Source of the DNA: Pseudomonas chlororaphis subsp. piscium
Lineage (GTDB): Bacteria; Pseudomonadota; Gammaproteobacteria; Pseudomonadales; Pseudomonadaceae
DNA length: 64,000 nucleotides
Assembly: GCF_003850345.1 (NCBI RefSeq)
Contig: NZ_CP027707.1
Coordinates: 2,976,001-3,040,000, forward strand
Direction of reading: 5' to 3'
The notes under the pieces are model-generated. The model saw only the letters and a program-made list of their open reading frames with translations. It was not told where the DNA came from and made no database searches. This document shows positions 27,801-35,493 of this stretch, one piece after another. The position numbers and the translations under genes are program-made. Numbering within the stretch: the first letter of the stretch is position 1; each line of letters opens with the position of its first letter.

Positions 27801-28467
27801 TGGCCTGGGCCTTGAGGGTCTTGTGCTGTTCCTCGGCGTCCTTGCTCTTGCTGTAGGCGCGCCGCCCGAGCTGGCTGTAGATCGAGGTGTTGGTGAGCTT
27901 TTCCAGCAGCTCGCTGCGTTCCTTGTCGTCAGCCTTGAGGAAGGCGCTGAACTCGCTCTGGGCCAGCATCACCGCGCGGGTGAACTGCTCGAAGTTGAGC
28001 CCCAGCTTGGCTTCGATCAATTGCTCGTAGTCGCGCTTCTGGCTGGCCAGCAGTTGATTGCTGTCCAGGTCGTGCAGGCTCTGCTTGCTGGCCTGCAGCT
28101 TGCCGTTGGCCTTGTCCCGGGCGCGGTTGGTTTCCCAGCGGGCGCGGTAGCGATGGCCGTCGATGCCGACGAAGTCGACCTCGGCGTAACCGCTGCCGGT
28201 GCCACGCCGCAGCAGGGTGCGCGGGTCGCTGGTGAGCATCTCGCTGTCCACCTCCGGCACCTTGGTTTCGCGACCGATATTGTTCAGCCGCGGTACCGCG
28301 CCGAACAGCGCCAGGCACAGCGCATCGAGCAGGGTGCTCTTGCCGGCGCCGGTGGGCCCGGTGATGGCGAACAGCCCGGCGCTGGCCAGGGGCTCGGCGC
28401 TGAAGTCGATTTCAAAGGGGCCGGCCAGGGAGGCCAGGTTCTTCAGGCGGATGGCGAGAATCTTCAT
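24826..28467 (-). CDS. sbcC: SbcC, ATPase subunit of the SbcCD nuclease
   Basis: A 1213-residue SMC-like ATPase. Walker A is GPTGAGKST (residues 37-45). Two very long Gln/Glu/Leu-rich coiled coils are separated by the zinc hook CPVC (605-608). The C-terminal half carries the ABC signature LSGGETFLVSLALALG and a Walker B-type FIDEGFGSLD. With SbcD it forms the Mre11-Rad50-like nuclease that opens DNA hairpins and processes ends. The coiled coils are extremely glutamine-rich, which leaves long open antisense frames without meaning. It overlaps sbcD and the GST gene by four bases each. Confidence 0.97.
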   Translation of the reverse strand: MKILAIRLKNLASLAGPFEIDFSAEPLASAGLFAITGPTGAGKSTLLDALCLALFGAVPRLNNIGRETKVPEVDSEMLTSDPRTLLRRGTGSGYAEVDFVGIDGHRYRARWETNRARDKANGKLQASKQSLHDLDSNQLLASQKRDYEQLIEAKLGLNFEQFTRAVMLAQSEFSAFLKADDKERSELLEKLTNTSIYSQLGRRAYSKSKDAEEQHKTLKAQASGITPLEPEARAELDQRFDAAQQQLKAQQAQLKQLELQHAWLMELQQLQDQHQSAAEQLQQAQIAWEGLASERTRLTRLEQLAPQRHQFARQVELNQQLTPLREQIRQQRQQQGAEQQRQGELEQQLGTAQAALLAAQEQQSSSAPLLREAFAEQSTLAHLGKTCGEAGELQDKLQQASEQGQQAIQAMLEQQRLVGERLQRIAEQLEHSTHLAPLSDAWNAYRDRLQQLMLAGNRLNKGQEELPGLQQRAASAAQQLAAQRDELQVLYSEAGAEPHAVAEQLQILSDLLQDNRKQQRAFEELARLWASQQELDKRGAELADKLQTAARQREELNRIGLQSKAELTIAEQTLTVTQQLLERQRLARSASVEELREQLQDDQPCPVCGSHEHPYHQPEALLQSLGRHDESEEANARKAVDELKEKLAELRSQVGGLIAQQKEFLQQQEQLASQQQALAPSIEAHPLSAALLDQDASKRDAWLNQQLSQLNQSIQQDEQRQGALLKLQKDAGRLQQQLQAAVEASQEATQQLTQQQQQLGADRQRLEEELSAFATLLPADTLEALRSDPAATFMQIDQQVMQRLAQLDQQKDEQQEQQQRQLALDKEQDRQQTRVQQLQAAQEQFNTLAEQQQGARNKLAQLLGEHASAEQWQQHLEQAVEQARAADVLANQQLQEVRSLLVQLGAELQGKEERLLALETEQQELGSRIADWRQQHPELDDGGLEQLLSLDDQQVAALRQQLQASEKAVEQARVLVTEREQRLHSHQAQHDGQLDAEQLANALSELHNQLAASEQLSAELRAQQSEDQRRQDANQALSEQIAQAYAEWQRWARLNALIGSASGDTFRKIAQAYNLDLLVHHANAQLRQLVRRYRLKRGGSMLGLLVMDTEMGDELRSVHSLSGGETFLVSLALALGLASMASSTLKIESLFIDEGFGSLDPESLQLAMDALDGLQAQGRKVAVISHVQEMHERIPVQIQVRRQGNGLSTLEVK

Positions 28468-29708
28468 GGCTGCTCCTCCTCGTGCTGCACTTCCTGGAGC
28501 AGTTGCGCGAAGTCCTTGAGGGTCTGTTCATCCACCTCGCTGCCGTAGCTGTCCAGCCAGGCGCGGCTGAACAGGTCCTGGGGGCTGAGCTGGTCCAGCT
28601 CCACCAGTTGCGCGGCGCCGTCGTCGCCCTCGCGGCCGCCGTTGCCGGCGTACTCGGCGGCAATCCGCACCAGGCGCACGGCCTTGCCGTCCAGGGCGCT
28701 TTCCACCTGCTGGCGCAGGTCCGGCTGCGGCTCGTCCAGGCGTACCCGCACTTCCAGCCAGGGCTGGCGCTGTTCTTCGGCCAGCAGGTCGATGTCCGGC
28801 AGTTCCGCCAGTTGCAGCAGGATCTCCGCCAGCGGCGCCGGGCCCAGGCGTTGCAGGTTGACCGCGCGCGGGATCAGCCGCGGCTCGACGCTGACCAGGG
28901 TTTCGCCGTCGAGCTGGATATCGAGGATCTGGTGCTGGTAGCCGATCTCGGAGAACGACAGCGGGATCGGCGAGCCGCTGTAGCGGATGCGCTCCTCGCC
29001 GTTGACCTTCTGCGGCTTATGCAGATGCCCCAGGGCCACGTAGCTGATGCTCGGGCCGAACAGGCTGGCGGGCAGGGCCTCGGCGTTGCCGATGATCAGG
29101 CTGCGCTCGGAGTCTTCCGACACCGAACCGCCGGCCATGTGCGCGTGGCTGATGGCGACCAGCGCCTGGCCCGGCTGGCGCTTGGCATTGGCCGCGGCGA
29201 TCAGCCATTCATGCACCTGGCCGATACCCCGCAGGTAATCGTCCCCCAGGTGCGCGCCAGTGACCTCCGCCGGCCGCAGGAACGGCAGCGCCAGGCACCA
29301 ACCGGCAATTGCACCGCTGGCATCGGGCAACGGCAACAACAGACGCTCGCTGTCCAACTGCCCATCGTCCAGCCACAACACCCGACCCAGGGCATGGGTG
29401 CGCAGACGCCGCATCAAGGGTGCCGGCAACTCGATACGCGAACCGGAGTCATGGTTGCCGGCAATCATCACAATGGTCAGGCCGGGCTGCTGTTCATGGG
29501 CGCTGACGATAAAGTCGTACAGCCGCTCCTGGGCTTTGACCGGAGGATTGACCGTGTCGAAGATATCGCCGGCGATCAGCAACACGTCAGGGCTGTGCAG
29601 CGCCAGCTGGCGCAACAGCCATTCAAGAAAGCAGGCATGCTCGAAATCGCGTTCCTGGCCATGGAGGTTCTGCCCCAGGTGCCAGTCGGAGGTGTGAAAC
29701 AGACGCAA
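28464..29708 (-). CDS. sbcD: SbcD, nuclease subunit of SbcCD; TTG start
   Basis: A 414-residue Mre11-type phosphoesterase with motifs RLFHTSDWHLGQ, LIAGDIFDTVNPP, MIAGNHDSGSR, ISHAHMAG and YVALGHLHKPQK. No ATG is available at the family N-terminus. The TTG complementary to 29706-29708 is preceded by GGAG at a six-base spacing and gives the start LRLFHTSDW, the usual SbcD beginning. It is an Mn-dependent exo/endonuclease that acts with SbcC. Confidence 0.95.
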   Translation of the reverse strand: MRLFHTSDWHLGQNLHGQERDFEHACFLEWLLRQLALHSPDVLLIAGDIFDTVNPPVKAQERLYDFIVSAHEQQPGLTIVMIAGNHDSGSRIELPAPLMRRLRTHALGRVLWLDDGQLDSERLLLPLPDASGAIAGWCLALPFLRPAEVTGAHLGDDYLRGIGQVHEWLIAAANAKRQPGQALVAISHAHMAGGSVSEDSERSLIIGNAEALPASLFGPSISYVALGHLHKPQKVNGEERIRYSGSPIPLSFSEIGYQHQILDIQLDGETLVSVEPRLIPRAVNLQRLGPAPLAEILLQLAELPDIDLLAEEQRQPWLEVRVRLDEPQPDLRQQVESALDGKAVRLVRIAAEYAGNGGREGDDGAAQLVELDQLSPQDLFSRAWLDSYGSEVDEQTLKDFAQLLQEVQHEEEQP

Positions 29709-29908
29709 GGCAAACTCCGCAAACAATCAGGTGAGCCGCAGGGAAGAGGAGAGCGGCGTGAGGGGGGAGAGTTTAATGGTAAATCGGGTGTGGGGTTTGG
29801 TTGGATGGCGGTTGCGTTTAGCGGCAGGTTGCCGGTGTCTGGCTGGAACCTGCATAAAAGGCTGCTAGCACTCGCCCAACATTCTTTTTTACCAAGAGAG
29901 AATGCCCT

Positions 29909-30391
29909 CTACACGGACATTCCCATCTCCAGTGCCCGGGGCTCGAACCCCAACTCCGTGTACATACGGGTTGCACGCGCATTGAACGTCCACACCGCCA
30001 GCCTTATATCTTTGGCGTTGTGCTCGATTGCCCAGTCTTGAACGAGTTTTACAAGGGCTCGACCAATACCTTTCCCCCAGAATTGCTCGTCTACGCACAC
30101 CGATCCGATACGAACGAAATCCAACGGTTGCATCAGCGGACCGGAGCTTGTCGACAGGCTGGCGGAAATGAAACCAGCGGCCTGGTGGCCGATATTCGCA
30201 ATGAAAACAACCTGGGTCGGTTTCTCGAAAAAACTCATCCAGTGCGGGAGGTCGCGCGAAAAGTCCTGGGTGGCAGCGGTGTAAATATCGGGACGGGCAG
30301 CGTGATGAATCGCGTTGAGTAATTGTCCCAACTCACAAATGGTCAGTGCATCCTCTACGGTCGCCGTTCGGTACGTGATGGCTTGATCCAT
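29909..30391 (-). CDS. GNAT-family N-acetyltransferase
   Basis: A 160-residue protein (MDQAITYRTATVED start) with motif A RIGSVCVDEQFWGKGIGRAL, in which QFWGKGIG is the acetyl-CoA loop, and the C-terminal NARATRMYTELGFEPR. ATG 30391 follows AAGGAG. It lies in a stretch with visibly lower GC than the flanking sbcCD and bat operons. Substrate unknown. Confidence 0.82.
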   Translation of the reverse strand: MDQAITYRTATVEDALTICELGQLLNAIHHAARPDIYTAATQDFSRDLPHWMSFFEKPTQVVFIANIGHQAAGFISASLSTSSGPLMQPLDFVRIGSVCVDEQFWGKGIGRALVKLVQDWAIEHNAKDIRLAVWTFNARATRMYTELGFEPRALEMGMSV

Positions 30392-30490
30392 GATGGGCAA
30401 TTCTCCTTGAGTGTTAGGTCATCACCGCTAAGGGTTGAAATCAGTACACCACGAATGGCTTCGACGCTGTCACTTCATAGCGCCTTACAG

Positions 30491-30706
30491 TCAACTGATT
30501 CGAAAAAGACGGGATATCGCGACCAGGGCTTTCTCACCGTCAGCCTCATAGAGGTTATATAAGGCTGTTTGATCGCTAAGGTGATGCAGGCGGAAATGGT
30601 TGTAGAAAGCTTGGCCTAGGCGTTGTTCTTTGAAGAGCCCTCGACTCCACAGGTCTAGAAACTCGTCAAAGACGGCGCTCTCGATTTCCAGCGATCTGCT
30701 ATCCAT
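30491..30706 (-). CDS. Small hypothetical protein (71 aa)
   Basis: Begins MDSRSLEIESAVFDEFLDLW and continues with RLGQAFYNHFRLHHLSDQTA and YNLYEADGEKALVAISRLF. ATG 30706 is preceded by GAGG; the frame extends upstream to 30754 without a ribosome site. It looks like a compact helical protein. I do not recognise the family. It shares the low-GC accessory patch. Confidence 0.6.
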   Translation of the reverse strand: MDSRSLEIESAVFDEFLDLWSRGLFKEQRLGQAFYNHFRLHHLSDQTALYNLYEADGEKALVAISRLFRIS

Positions 30707-30783
30707 GTGAGCCTCGATTGATGATGATCGCTGGCAAGATCCTATAAAGCTCATGATGGCTGTGCAAGACGCCCTCAGTTAAG

Positions 30784-30837
30784 CGTCCGCCTCTGGGTGG
30801 CCGATTGCGAAGGGTTGTAATCGACCCAAAGCGGACA
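30784..30837. repeat. Long imperfect hairpin element
   Basis: The left arm carries GTCCGC, TGGGT and CGATT; the right arm carries AATCG, ACCCA and GCGGAC in complementary order around a loop GCGAAGGGTTGT. It lies downstream of the P-loop gene at 30885-31439, reading in that gene's direction. It resembles recurrent intergenic hairpins I have seen beside accessory genes, but I cannot name it. Confidence 0.45.
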
Positions 30838-30884
30838 TCACTAAAGCCAGTTGAGCGTCGTGCCTCGGCCGTCCCGGTTTCGAG

Positions 30885-31439
30885 CTATTGCGATATTTGC
30901 GACAACGCATGAATGACATCCGCAGCCATATTTTCAGTACTGTTCATCCCGTCAATCCGTAGGGCCGGAGCCGTTTGCTCTGATATCCACGACTCGTGCC
31001 ACGCTCGGTTGCGTCCTGAAAAGTTCGGATTGTCATACTGCGAGGCCCATTCCCGGAAGGCCACATGTATCTCATGCATGTCACCACCGAGTGCTATTCG
31101 ATTTCCAAAACGCTCTTTTTCACGGGCGGCTAGCCGTTCAAGGCGAACGGGCGTTGGTGTCACAACGAACACAATCAGATCGGCATGGGTAATCAGCGCA
31201 TCTCCCCAACCAATACACGAACCGGTCAGCACCCAATCTTCGTCACCGAGTGTTTGCTGGATCAATGACACGCGTTCACTGACAGGTCGCTTGGTTGTAA
31301 ACGGAGGGTTCGTGGGCATCCAGTAAAAATCATCGACATCGACATGTCGTACACCGAGCAGAGTTACGAGGTTTTGACCCAAGGTGGTCACCCCCGCACA
31401 CGAGGCACCTGTAATGTAAATCCGCAATTTTTCCTCCAT
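30885..31439 (-). CDS. P-loop kinase-like protein (adenylate-kinase-like fold)
   Basis: A 184-residue protein that starts MEEKLRIYITGASCAGVTTL, in which GASCAGVTT is a degenerate P-loop: the usual GKS/T lysine is replaced by valine (G-A-S-C-A-G-V-T-T). DVDDFYWMPTNPPF and LIVFVVTPTPVRLERLAARE follow the pattern of FlaR/topology-modulation type kinases, which often share this altered loop. Function unknown. Low-GC accessory patch. Confidence 0.7.
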   Translation of the reverse strand: MEEKLRIYITGASCAGVTTLGQNLVTLLGVRHVDVDDFYWMPTNPPFTTKRPVSERVSLIQQTLGDEDWVLTGSCIGWGDALITHADLIVFVVTPTPVRLERLAAREKERFGNRIALGGDMHEIHVAFREWASQYDNPNFSGRNRAWHESWISEQTAPALRIDGMNSTENMAADVIHALSQISQ

Positions 31440-31540
31440 GAATACACGTCGATTTCGAGGTCAGTAAGATATCCCATACCCGCCCGAGTCTCACTTTTTT
31501 CTGGACTGTAAATGACCGATTTTGGCCGAAAGCAGATACG

Positions 31541-31963
31541 TCAGCGAAGTGTCAATTTCCCATCGTCAGGCTTACCCGATACCGGGTAAATCCGCGCCAG
31601 CCATCTCAGGTACATCTTTTCAACCAGGCTCCCGCACCACAGCCAGGCGGGACCCAATCCGCGTTGATCATACTGTTCGAACAGTTCAAAACGCTCCATG
31701 CGCCACCCAGTAGTGCACAGCGCTGGGGAGTCGGGCAGGGCCAGCCGGGACAGCCTGGCATCGAGCTCTCGATAGGTCTGACCCGACTGAATAAGCCACC
31801 CCAACTCAGTCTGCTCGACATTGCAGAACAACAACTGGCAATCAGCCTTCAGCTCATGATCGAGAATCGAGTTCAGCCGCTCACGCAGGTGGGTGTCTGG
31901 CTGGAGGGGGCTGCCACTCAAATGAGTGACAAGTAGAAATCGGGCGCTGGAGGTGATGATCAA
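31541..31963 (-). CDS. Uncertain hypothetical protein (up to 140 aa)
   Basis: The open frame contains LRERLNSILDHELKADCQLL and MERFELFEQYDQRGLGPAWL, which look like coding sequence. However, no ATG exists near the N-terminus; only a TTG at 31963 with a weak ribosome site. It could be a real protein with a rare start, or the surviving 3' part of a truncated gene. No family recognised. It lies in the accessory patch before the BatD gene. Confidence 0.4.
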   Translation of the reverse strand: MIITSSARFLLVTHLSGSPLQPDTHLRERLNSILDHELKADCQLLFCNVEQTELGWLIQSGQTYRELDARLSRLALPDSPALCTTGWRMERFELFEQYDQRGLGPAWLWCGSLVEKMYLRWLARIYPVSGKPDDGKLTLR

Positions 31964-32086
31964 AATTCGTGGCCTGCCTCGACGGGGGAGAGCGGGGATT
32001 AGCTCACTCTCGGCCCGTGCTGAGGAAGGGGAAAATTCTGAAATAGGGTGCAGAAAACGGAGCGGAAGGCTGCGCGGTTTCCTGGG

Positions 32087-33736
32087 TTATTTCGGGTACA
32101 GCGGCGGCAAGCTGCTGGTATCGGCCAGCGGGGTCTGCACATGCTCGGCGATCGGGATGGTGCGAATTGCGCGCCACAGTTCTTCGCCTTGCCAGTAGTG
32201 GCCGGTTTCGCTGTAGAGCGCGCCGTTGAGGCCGTCCAGGGCATCGGACAGGGGCACGAAGCGGGCGGCCATGTCGGCCAGGGTTTCCGGTTGCTGGCGG
32301 GCCCAGGCGTCCAGGGCCTGGCGGGTGGCTTGTGGGTCGTTGGCCAGGCTGGCGCGCTTGAGGTCGTCGAGCAGGGTGCGTGGGCTGGGGCCGGTCTGTG
32401 CGGCGCGCAGGATCGCCGGTTGCCAGCGCGCGCGCCACCACAGGCCGAAGCCCAGCAGGGTGGTGCAGGCGAGGAGCAGGGTGCTGAGTTTCCAGGCCCA
32501 CAGGGTGCCGCTGTCGCCACCGGCGCCAGTTGTTGCCGCACCTGCCGGGGTGTCAACCACCAGGCTCGGGTTGTTCGCCACTTGCAGGGTACGCGCCGGC
32601 AGGCTGCTGCGTTCCAGGTGGTCCTCATGGGTGTTCCACCAGACCACTTCCACCGCCGGCAGCTCGATGCTGCCGCTGCGGTTCGGCACCAGGGCCTGGC
32701 TGTCTTCGCGGCTGCCGATCAGCCCGCGGTCGCTGACCTGATTGCTCAGTTGCGGCTGGTCCGGGTAGCTGCGCAGGCCATTGGCTTCGGTCACCGGCAA
32801 GGGCGGCAGTTGCGAGCTGGACAGGCCTTCGGCCTTGAGGGTCAGGCTGCGGGTCAGCGAGTCGCCGACCTGGCTGTGGTCCGGCTCGGGGTTCCAGCTT
32901 TCCCCCAGGCTCAGGCTGCGGGCCGGCAGCCAGGGCGCGTCGGCCGGGTATTCGACTGGCTTGGCCTTGACCGTCAATGGCATCTGCGCCGAACTCACGT
33001 GCATCAGCTTGCCCGGCTTCAGGCCCTGGGGCGCCGGGTCCTGGGTGTTCGCGGCATCGGCCAGGGTGGCGCTGAAGGTCAGTTCAGGAATGTTCAGCAC
33101 ACCGCTGTGCTGGGGGAAGATCGCGTAGCGGATCTCGATCACGCCGTGGCGCACGCCATTGATGACTTTTTCATAGGTACGTGACTCGCCGAGCTGTTCG
33201 ACCCGGGCGTCGTCGATCTGCAACGGCGTCAGGCTGCTGTCGTCGTACAGCGACACCGAGTGATAGATGTGCAGGGTCAGCACCGCCTGGGCCTGCACAT
33301 AGACGCTGTCCTGGTCGAGGCTGGCGTCGATGAACACCGGTTCCAGCGGCGCGCTGTCGCTGCGGCTTGCGCTTTGCAGCACTTGCAGGGTGATCGGCTG
33401 GCTCTGCACGTCGCCCAGTTGCAGGGGTGGGATTACCACGGTGCCGGTGGTCTTGGGCAGCAGGGTGATGATCCAGCGGGTGATGGCGCGGTTGTCGCCG
33501 TTGAGGCTGGTCAACTGGTTGACCTGGCGCGTGCCCTGGACCTCGAACTGCGCTTGCAGCGGCGTCAGGTCGGGTTTGCCGAACAGCGTGACATTGTTGG
33601 ATTCCAGGGTCAGCTCGACGGTTTCCCCGGAGTTCACGCGGCTGCGGTCGACACTGGCGACCAGCCCCTCGGCCCGGGCCTGAAAAGCGCCGAGCATCAG
33701 CACAAGCGTGAGTAAGAGGGCGGTGAAGCGGGTCAT
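32087..33736 (-). CDS. BatD-like protein
   Basis: A 549-residue protein with a signal peptide (MTRFTALLLTLVLMLGAFQA, cleavage near ARA-E) and several Ig-like beta domains (LVASVDRSRVNSGETVELTL...). One transmembrane helix lies near residues 410-430 (WKLSTLLLACTTLLGFGLWW), followed by a cytoplasmic tail. This is the usual BatD architecture. The ATG overlaps the stop of the upstream VWA-TPR gene. Last gene of the operon. BatD works with the MoxR ATPase and VWA proteins in envelope maintenance; the biochemical role is not established. Confidence 0.87.
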   Translation of the reverse strand: MTRFTALLLTLVLMLGAFQARAEGLVASVDRSRVNSGETVELTLESNNVTLFGKPDLTPLQAQFEVQGTRQVNQLTSLNGDNRAITRWIITLLPKTTGTVVIPPLQLGDVQSQPITLQVLQSASRSDSAPLEPVFIDASLDQDSVYVQAQAVLTLHIYHSVSLYDDSSLTPLQIDDARVEQLGESRTYEKVINGVRHGVIEIRYAIFPQHSGVLNIPELTFSATLADAANTQDPAPQGLKPGKLMHVSSAQMPLTVKAKPVEYPADAPWLPARSLSLGESWNPEPDHSQVGDSLTRSLTLKAEGLSSSQLPPLPVTEANGLRSYPDQPQLSNQVSDRGLIGSREDSQALVPNRSGSIELPAVEVVWWNTHEDHLERSSLPARTLQVANNPSLVVDTPAGAATTGAGGDSGTLWAWKLSTLLLACTTLLGFGLWWRARWQPAILRAAQTGPSPRTLLDDLKRASLANDPQATRQALDAWARQQPETLADMAARFVPLSDALDGLNGALYSETGHYWQGEELWRAIRTIPIAEHVQTPLADTSSLPPLYPK

Positions 33737-35493
33737 CGAATTTTTCCCTGATCCTGATGTTGTTGCTGTTCGTACCAGAACTTGCGGCGCAGCAGTTCGC
33801 CCGGATCGTCCGGAATCTGCCGCAACCATTGTTCCAATGCCTGACGGTGTTCGCCGTCGAAATTGTCCTGGGCATCGCGCAGCGGCGGCGTGGTGGTCTG
33901 TTCGTCGCCCAGTTCGCTGCCGGGAATCGCATCGTTGCCCGGGGTGGCGACCTCGTCGTCCGTCGACTCGTCGGCGGTGCTGGGGTGGCTGTTCTCCGGG
34001 GGCTGCTGGCCCGGGGTGACCGGTGCCTGGGTCGCCGCGCCGGCTTGTGGCGGCTGGCGGGTTTCGTCGTTGTCCTCGCTTTCGCCCTTGGCCGGTTCTT
34101 CCGCTGGCGCGGGCTCGGTCTCCTGCAACAGGCGTTCGACCAGGGCCTTGTTCTTTTGCGCGGCCGAAAGCTCCGGTTGCAGCTCCAGGGCCTGCTCGTA
34201 GGCATCCAGCGCGGCTTCCAATTCGCCGCTCTTGGCCAGGGCGTTGCCACGATTGTAGTGGGCGCGGGCGTCGTTGCCTTCGGCGAAGCGCTGAGCGGCA
34301 GCGGCGTAGTTGCCGGCCTCGTACAGCGCCACCCCTTGCCACTGCGGGTCCTCGAAATGCTGCGCTGCCTCGCCGGGCCGCTTCTGTTCCAGCAGGCGCT
34401 GGCCTTGCTGGTCGGGGCGCAGCCACAGGTCGTTGAACTCGAAGGCGTAGCTGGGCTGCGGCACGGCGAACAGCAACAGCGGCAGGCAGAACAGCCAGCC
34501 GCGGCGCCCGGCGCAGGCGGCCAGCAGCAACAGCGGCAGGAGCAGCCAGTAACCCTGGTCGGCCCAGGTGTCCAGGCGCAGGGTCTGGCCGTCGCTGCGC
34601 AGGTTCTGCGGACCGCTGAGCAGGCCCAGGCCGCGCAGGTCGTTGTCGTCCAGGCGCGCCGGGCGATAGCGGCCGCCGACTTCGCCGATAAAGCGCTTCA
34701 GGCTCGGGCTGTCGAGGCGCGACATCAGAATCGCCCCCTGTTCGTCCTTGAGAAAGCTGCCGTCTTCCTGGGTCACTGGCGAGCCCTGGCGGCTGCCGAC
34801 CCCCAGCATCAACAGTTGTGGCGCCTGGCCGCCGAGGGCCTGGCGGATGCCCTGGCGTTCCTGTTCGCTGAGGGACGAGCCGATCAGCAGGATCCGGCCT
34901 TGGCCCAGCGCGCCCTGGTCCAGCAGCTTCAAGGCCTTGTGCAGCGCCAGGTCGGCGCGGTGGCCGGGCTGGGGCATGATCGATGGCTTGAGGGCTTCCA
35001 GCAGGTTGCGGCTGGTGGCCAGGTCATCCGACAGCGGCACCAGGGTGTGGGCGCTGCCGGCATAGACCACGATCGCCGTCTGCGCATCGCTGCGCACCTG
35101 CAACAGGTCCAGCAGCTTGCGTCGGGCCTGTTCCAGGCGATTGGGCGGGACGTCGCCGGCGAGCATTTCCGGGGTCAGCTCCAACAGCACCACCAGCGGG
35201 TCGGCCGGTTTCTGGCTGGTCTGTTCCACCCGCTGCCAGCCGGGGCCGAGCAGGGCCAGCACGGCGAGAATCCAGGCCAGACCGAGGGCGACCCACGGCA
35301 GCTTGCTTTCGCGGCCGTTGCCGCCGCTGAGCAGGGCGGCGTGAAAGGCCGGCGGCAGGATCATCTGCCAGCGACCGGCGCGTTTCTGTCGGTGCCACAA
35401 CTGCCACAGCAGCCAGCCGAGCAGCGGCAACAGCAGCAGCCACCAGGGGCGGAACCAGTGGGGCCAGAGTTCGGCCCAGAACGGCGCGCTCAT
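33733..35493 (-). CDS. BatB/BatC fusion: VWA domain plus TPR, membrane protein
   Basis: A 586-residue protein. An N-terminal membrane pair (about 10-85) precedes a von Willebrand A domain (about 90-310), then a second membrane segment near 330-365. A TPR region follows (NYAAAAQRFAEGNDARAHYN, GELEAALDAYEQALELQPEL), ending in a long Pro/Glu/Gln-rich acidic tail. The metal-site start reads LVVLLELTPEML instead of DxSxS, so metal binding by this VWA is probably lost. It overlaps BatA and BatD genes by four bases each. Confidence 0.87.
   Translation of the reverse strand: MSAPFWAELWPHWFRPWWLLLLPLLGWLLWQLWHRQKRAGRWQMILPPAFHAALLSGGNGRESKLPWVALGLAWILAVLALLGPGWQRVEQTSQKPADPLVVLLELTPEMLAGDVPPNRLEQARRKLLDLLQVRSDAQTAIVVYAGSAHTLVPLSDDLATSRNLLEALKPSIMPQPGHRADLALHKALKLLDQGALGQGRILLIGSSLSEQERQGIRQALGGQAPQLLMLGVGSRQGSPVTQEDGSFLKDEQGAILMSRLDSPSLKRFIGEVGGRYRPARLDDNDLRGLGLLSGPQNLRSDGQTLRLDTWADQGYWLLLPLLLLAACAGRRGWLFCLPLLLFAVPQPSYAFEFNDLWLRPDQQGQRLLEQKRPGEAAQHFEDPQWQGVALYEAGNYAAAAQRFAEGNDARAHYNRGNALAKSGELEAALDAYEQALELQPELSAAQKNKALVERLLQETEPAPAEEPAKGESEDNDETRQPPQAGAATQAPVTPGQQPPENSHPSTADESTDDEVATPGNDAIPGSELGDEQTTTPPLRDAQDNFDGEHRQALEQWLRQIPDDPGELLRRKFWYEQQQHQDQGKIR

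Noticed and set aside
29935..29960. Short CGGGGCTCGAACCCC stretch resembling a tRNA T-arm
   Set aside because: No acceptor or anticodon stems surround it and it lies inside the coding region of the GNAT protein.
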